From: Acidimicrobiia bacterium
GTDB taxonomy: Bacteria > Actinomycetota > Acidimicrobiia > Spongiisociales > SHLN01
DNA: 6,858 nt
Assembly: GCA_030624805.1 (NCBI GenBank)
Contig: JAUXJL010000110.1
Location: 1-6,858 of the forward strand
Direction of reading: 5' to 3'
Part shown: positions 6,707 through 6,858 of the stretch, one piece after another
Layout of the letters: every line of letters begins with the position of its first letter
Numbering within the stretch: position 1 is the first letter of the stretch
Made by a program: the position numbers and the translations under genes
Notes under the pieces: model-generated
Told to the model about the DNA's origin: nothing
Seen by the model: only the letters and a program-made list of their open reading frames with translations
Databases searched by the model: none

Positions 6707-6858
6707 TCAGAAACACTGTTCAGTGTTGAGCATCAGCGGATCCTCGTGACGGCTATGGCCTTCGGCTACCCATTGATCGCAGCGAGCGAACGTTGCGTTC
6801 TCGACAATTGTGAAGAATTCCAGATCTCCGCAGCCAACATCGGACTGCAATTCGGCGA
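6707..6858 (-). CDS. Possible C-terminal end of an unidentified protein (partial, doubtful)
   Basis: On the minus strand a frame is open from the right edge to a TGA at 6707-6709, giving 49 residues that begin AELQSDVGCGDLEFFTIVEN and end LMLNTEQCF. About 40% of the codons start with G and the composition is protein-like. It would lie upstream of, and in the same direction as, the exporter genes. I recognise no family. A plus-strand frame over the same bases is also open to the edge (GTG at 6746 or ATG at 6755, MAFGYPLIAASERCVLDN...) and looks about as plausible. At most one is likely to be real, and both could be chance. Confidence 0.25.
   Translation of the reverse strand, partial: AELQSDVGCGDLEFFTIVENATFARCDQWVAEGHSRHEDPLMLNTEQCF
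6712..6727. promoter_or_regulatory. Perfect 16-bp palindrome, operator-like
   Basis: AACACTG and CAGTGTT form perfect 7-bp arms around a TT spacer (AACACTGTTCAGTGTT). Size and short spacer fit operators of dimeric repressors such as the TetR family better than a terminator, since the stem is not GC-rich, the loop would be too tight and no T-run follows. It lies about 240 bp upstream of the exporter start and 18 bp before a possible plus-strand GTG at 6746, so it could control either direction. No regulator gene is visible in the window. The binding role is inference. Confidence 0.4.

Larger units (their letters stand above)
6472..6858. other. Region without a secure gene; probable control region of the exporter operon
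   Basis: These 387 bases precede the minus-strand exporter genes. They hold the tandem repeats (6500-6558), a perfect palindrome (6712-6727) and short open frames that reach the right edge. The part beyond about 6600 is visibly richer in A and T than the coding regions. No tRNA, insertion sequence end or strong terminator was seen. The stretch 6559-6706 contains nothing I can assign. Confidence 0.6.

Noticed and set aside
6788..6800. Inverted repeat GAACG-TTG-CGTTC
   Set aside because: It is only a 5-bp stem, with mismatches just outside and no T-run.

Overview
The window is a piece of a surface-polysaccharide locus from a high-GC bacterium. Dense G/C-rich codon use, GTG starts, GTGA-type overlaps and mostly weak or absent Shine-Dalgarno sequences suggest an actinobacterium or a similar high-GC lineage. 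This taxonomic guess is inference; there is no rRNA or other marker here.

Layout, left to right. (1) At 1-261 on the minus strand is the N-terminal 87 codons of a membrane-anchored family 2 glycosyltransferase that runs off the left edge. (2) After a divergent gap of only 29 bp, the plus strand carries a non-hydrolysing UDP-GlcNAc 2-epimerase (wecB/mnaA type, 291-1385). It is followed by an unrecognised 523-residue protein with a GT-B-like look (1477-3048) and, translationally coupled through a GTGA overlap, a two-domain GT2-like plus GT4-like glycosyltransferase (3045-4898). (3) Tail to tail with this, sharing stop-codon bases, is a minus-strand pair: the ATPase (4895-5632) and permease (5629-6471) of a Wzm/Wzt (TagG/TagH) type polysaccharide ABC exporter, also joined by a GTGA overlap. 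(4) The last 387 bp (6472-6858) have no securely identified gene. They hold a striking tandem array with an 11-bp period just upstream of the exporter, a perfect 7+7 bp palindrome, and short competing open frames at the right edge.

How the genes fit together (inference from families): the epimerase would supply UDP-ManNAc, the two plus-strand GT-like proteins would build or modify a glycan on a lipid carrier at the inner face of the membrane, and the two-component ABC exporter would flip the finished chain outward. The ATPase is short and lacks the C-terminal carbohydrate-binding domain of the chain-terminus-sensing Wzt proteins. The most unusual points are the fusion protein, whose GT2 half has lost the usual nucleotide- and metal-binding aspartates, its unrecognised coupled partner, and the helically phased repeats in front of the exporter operon.
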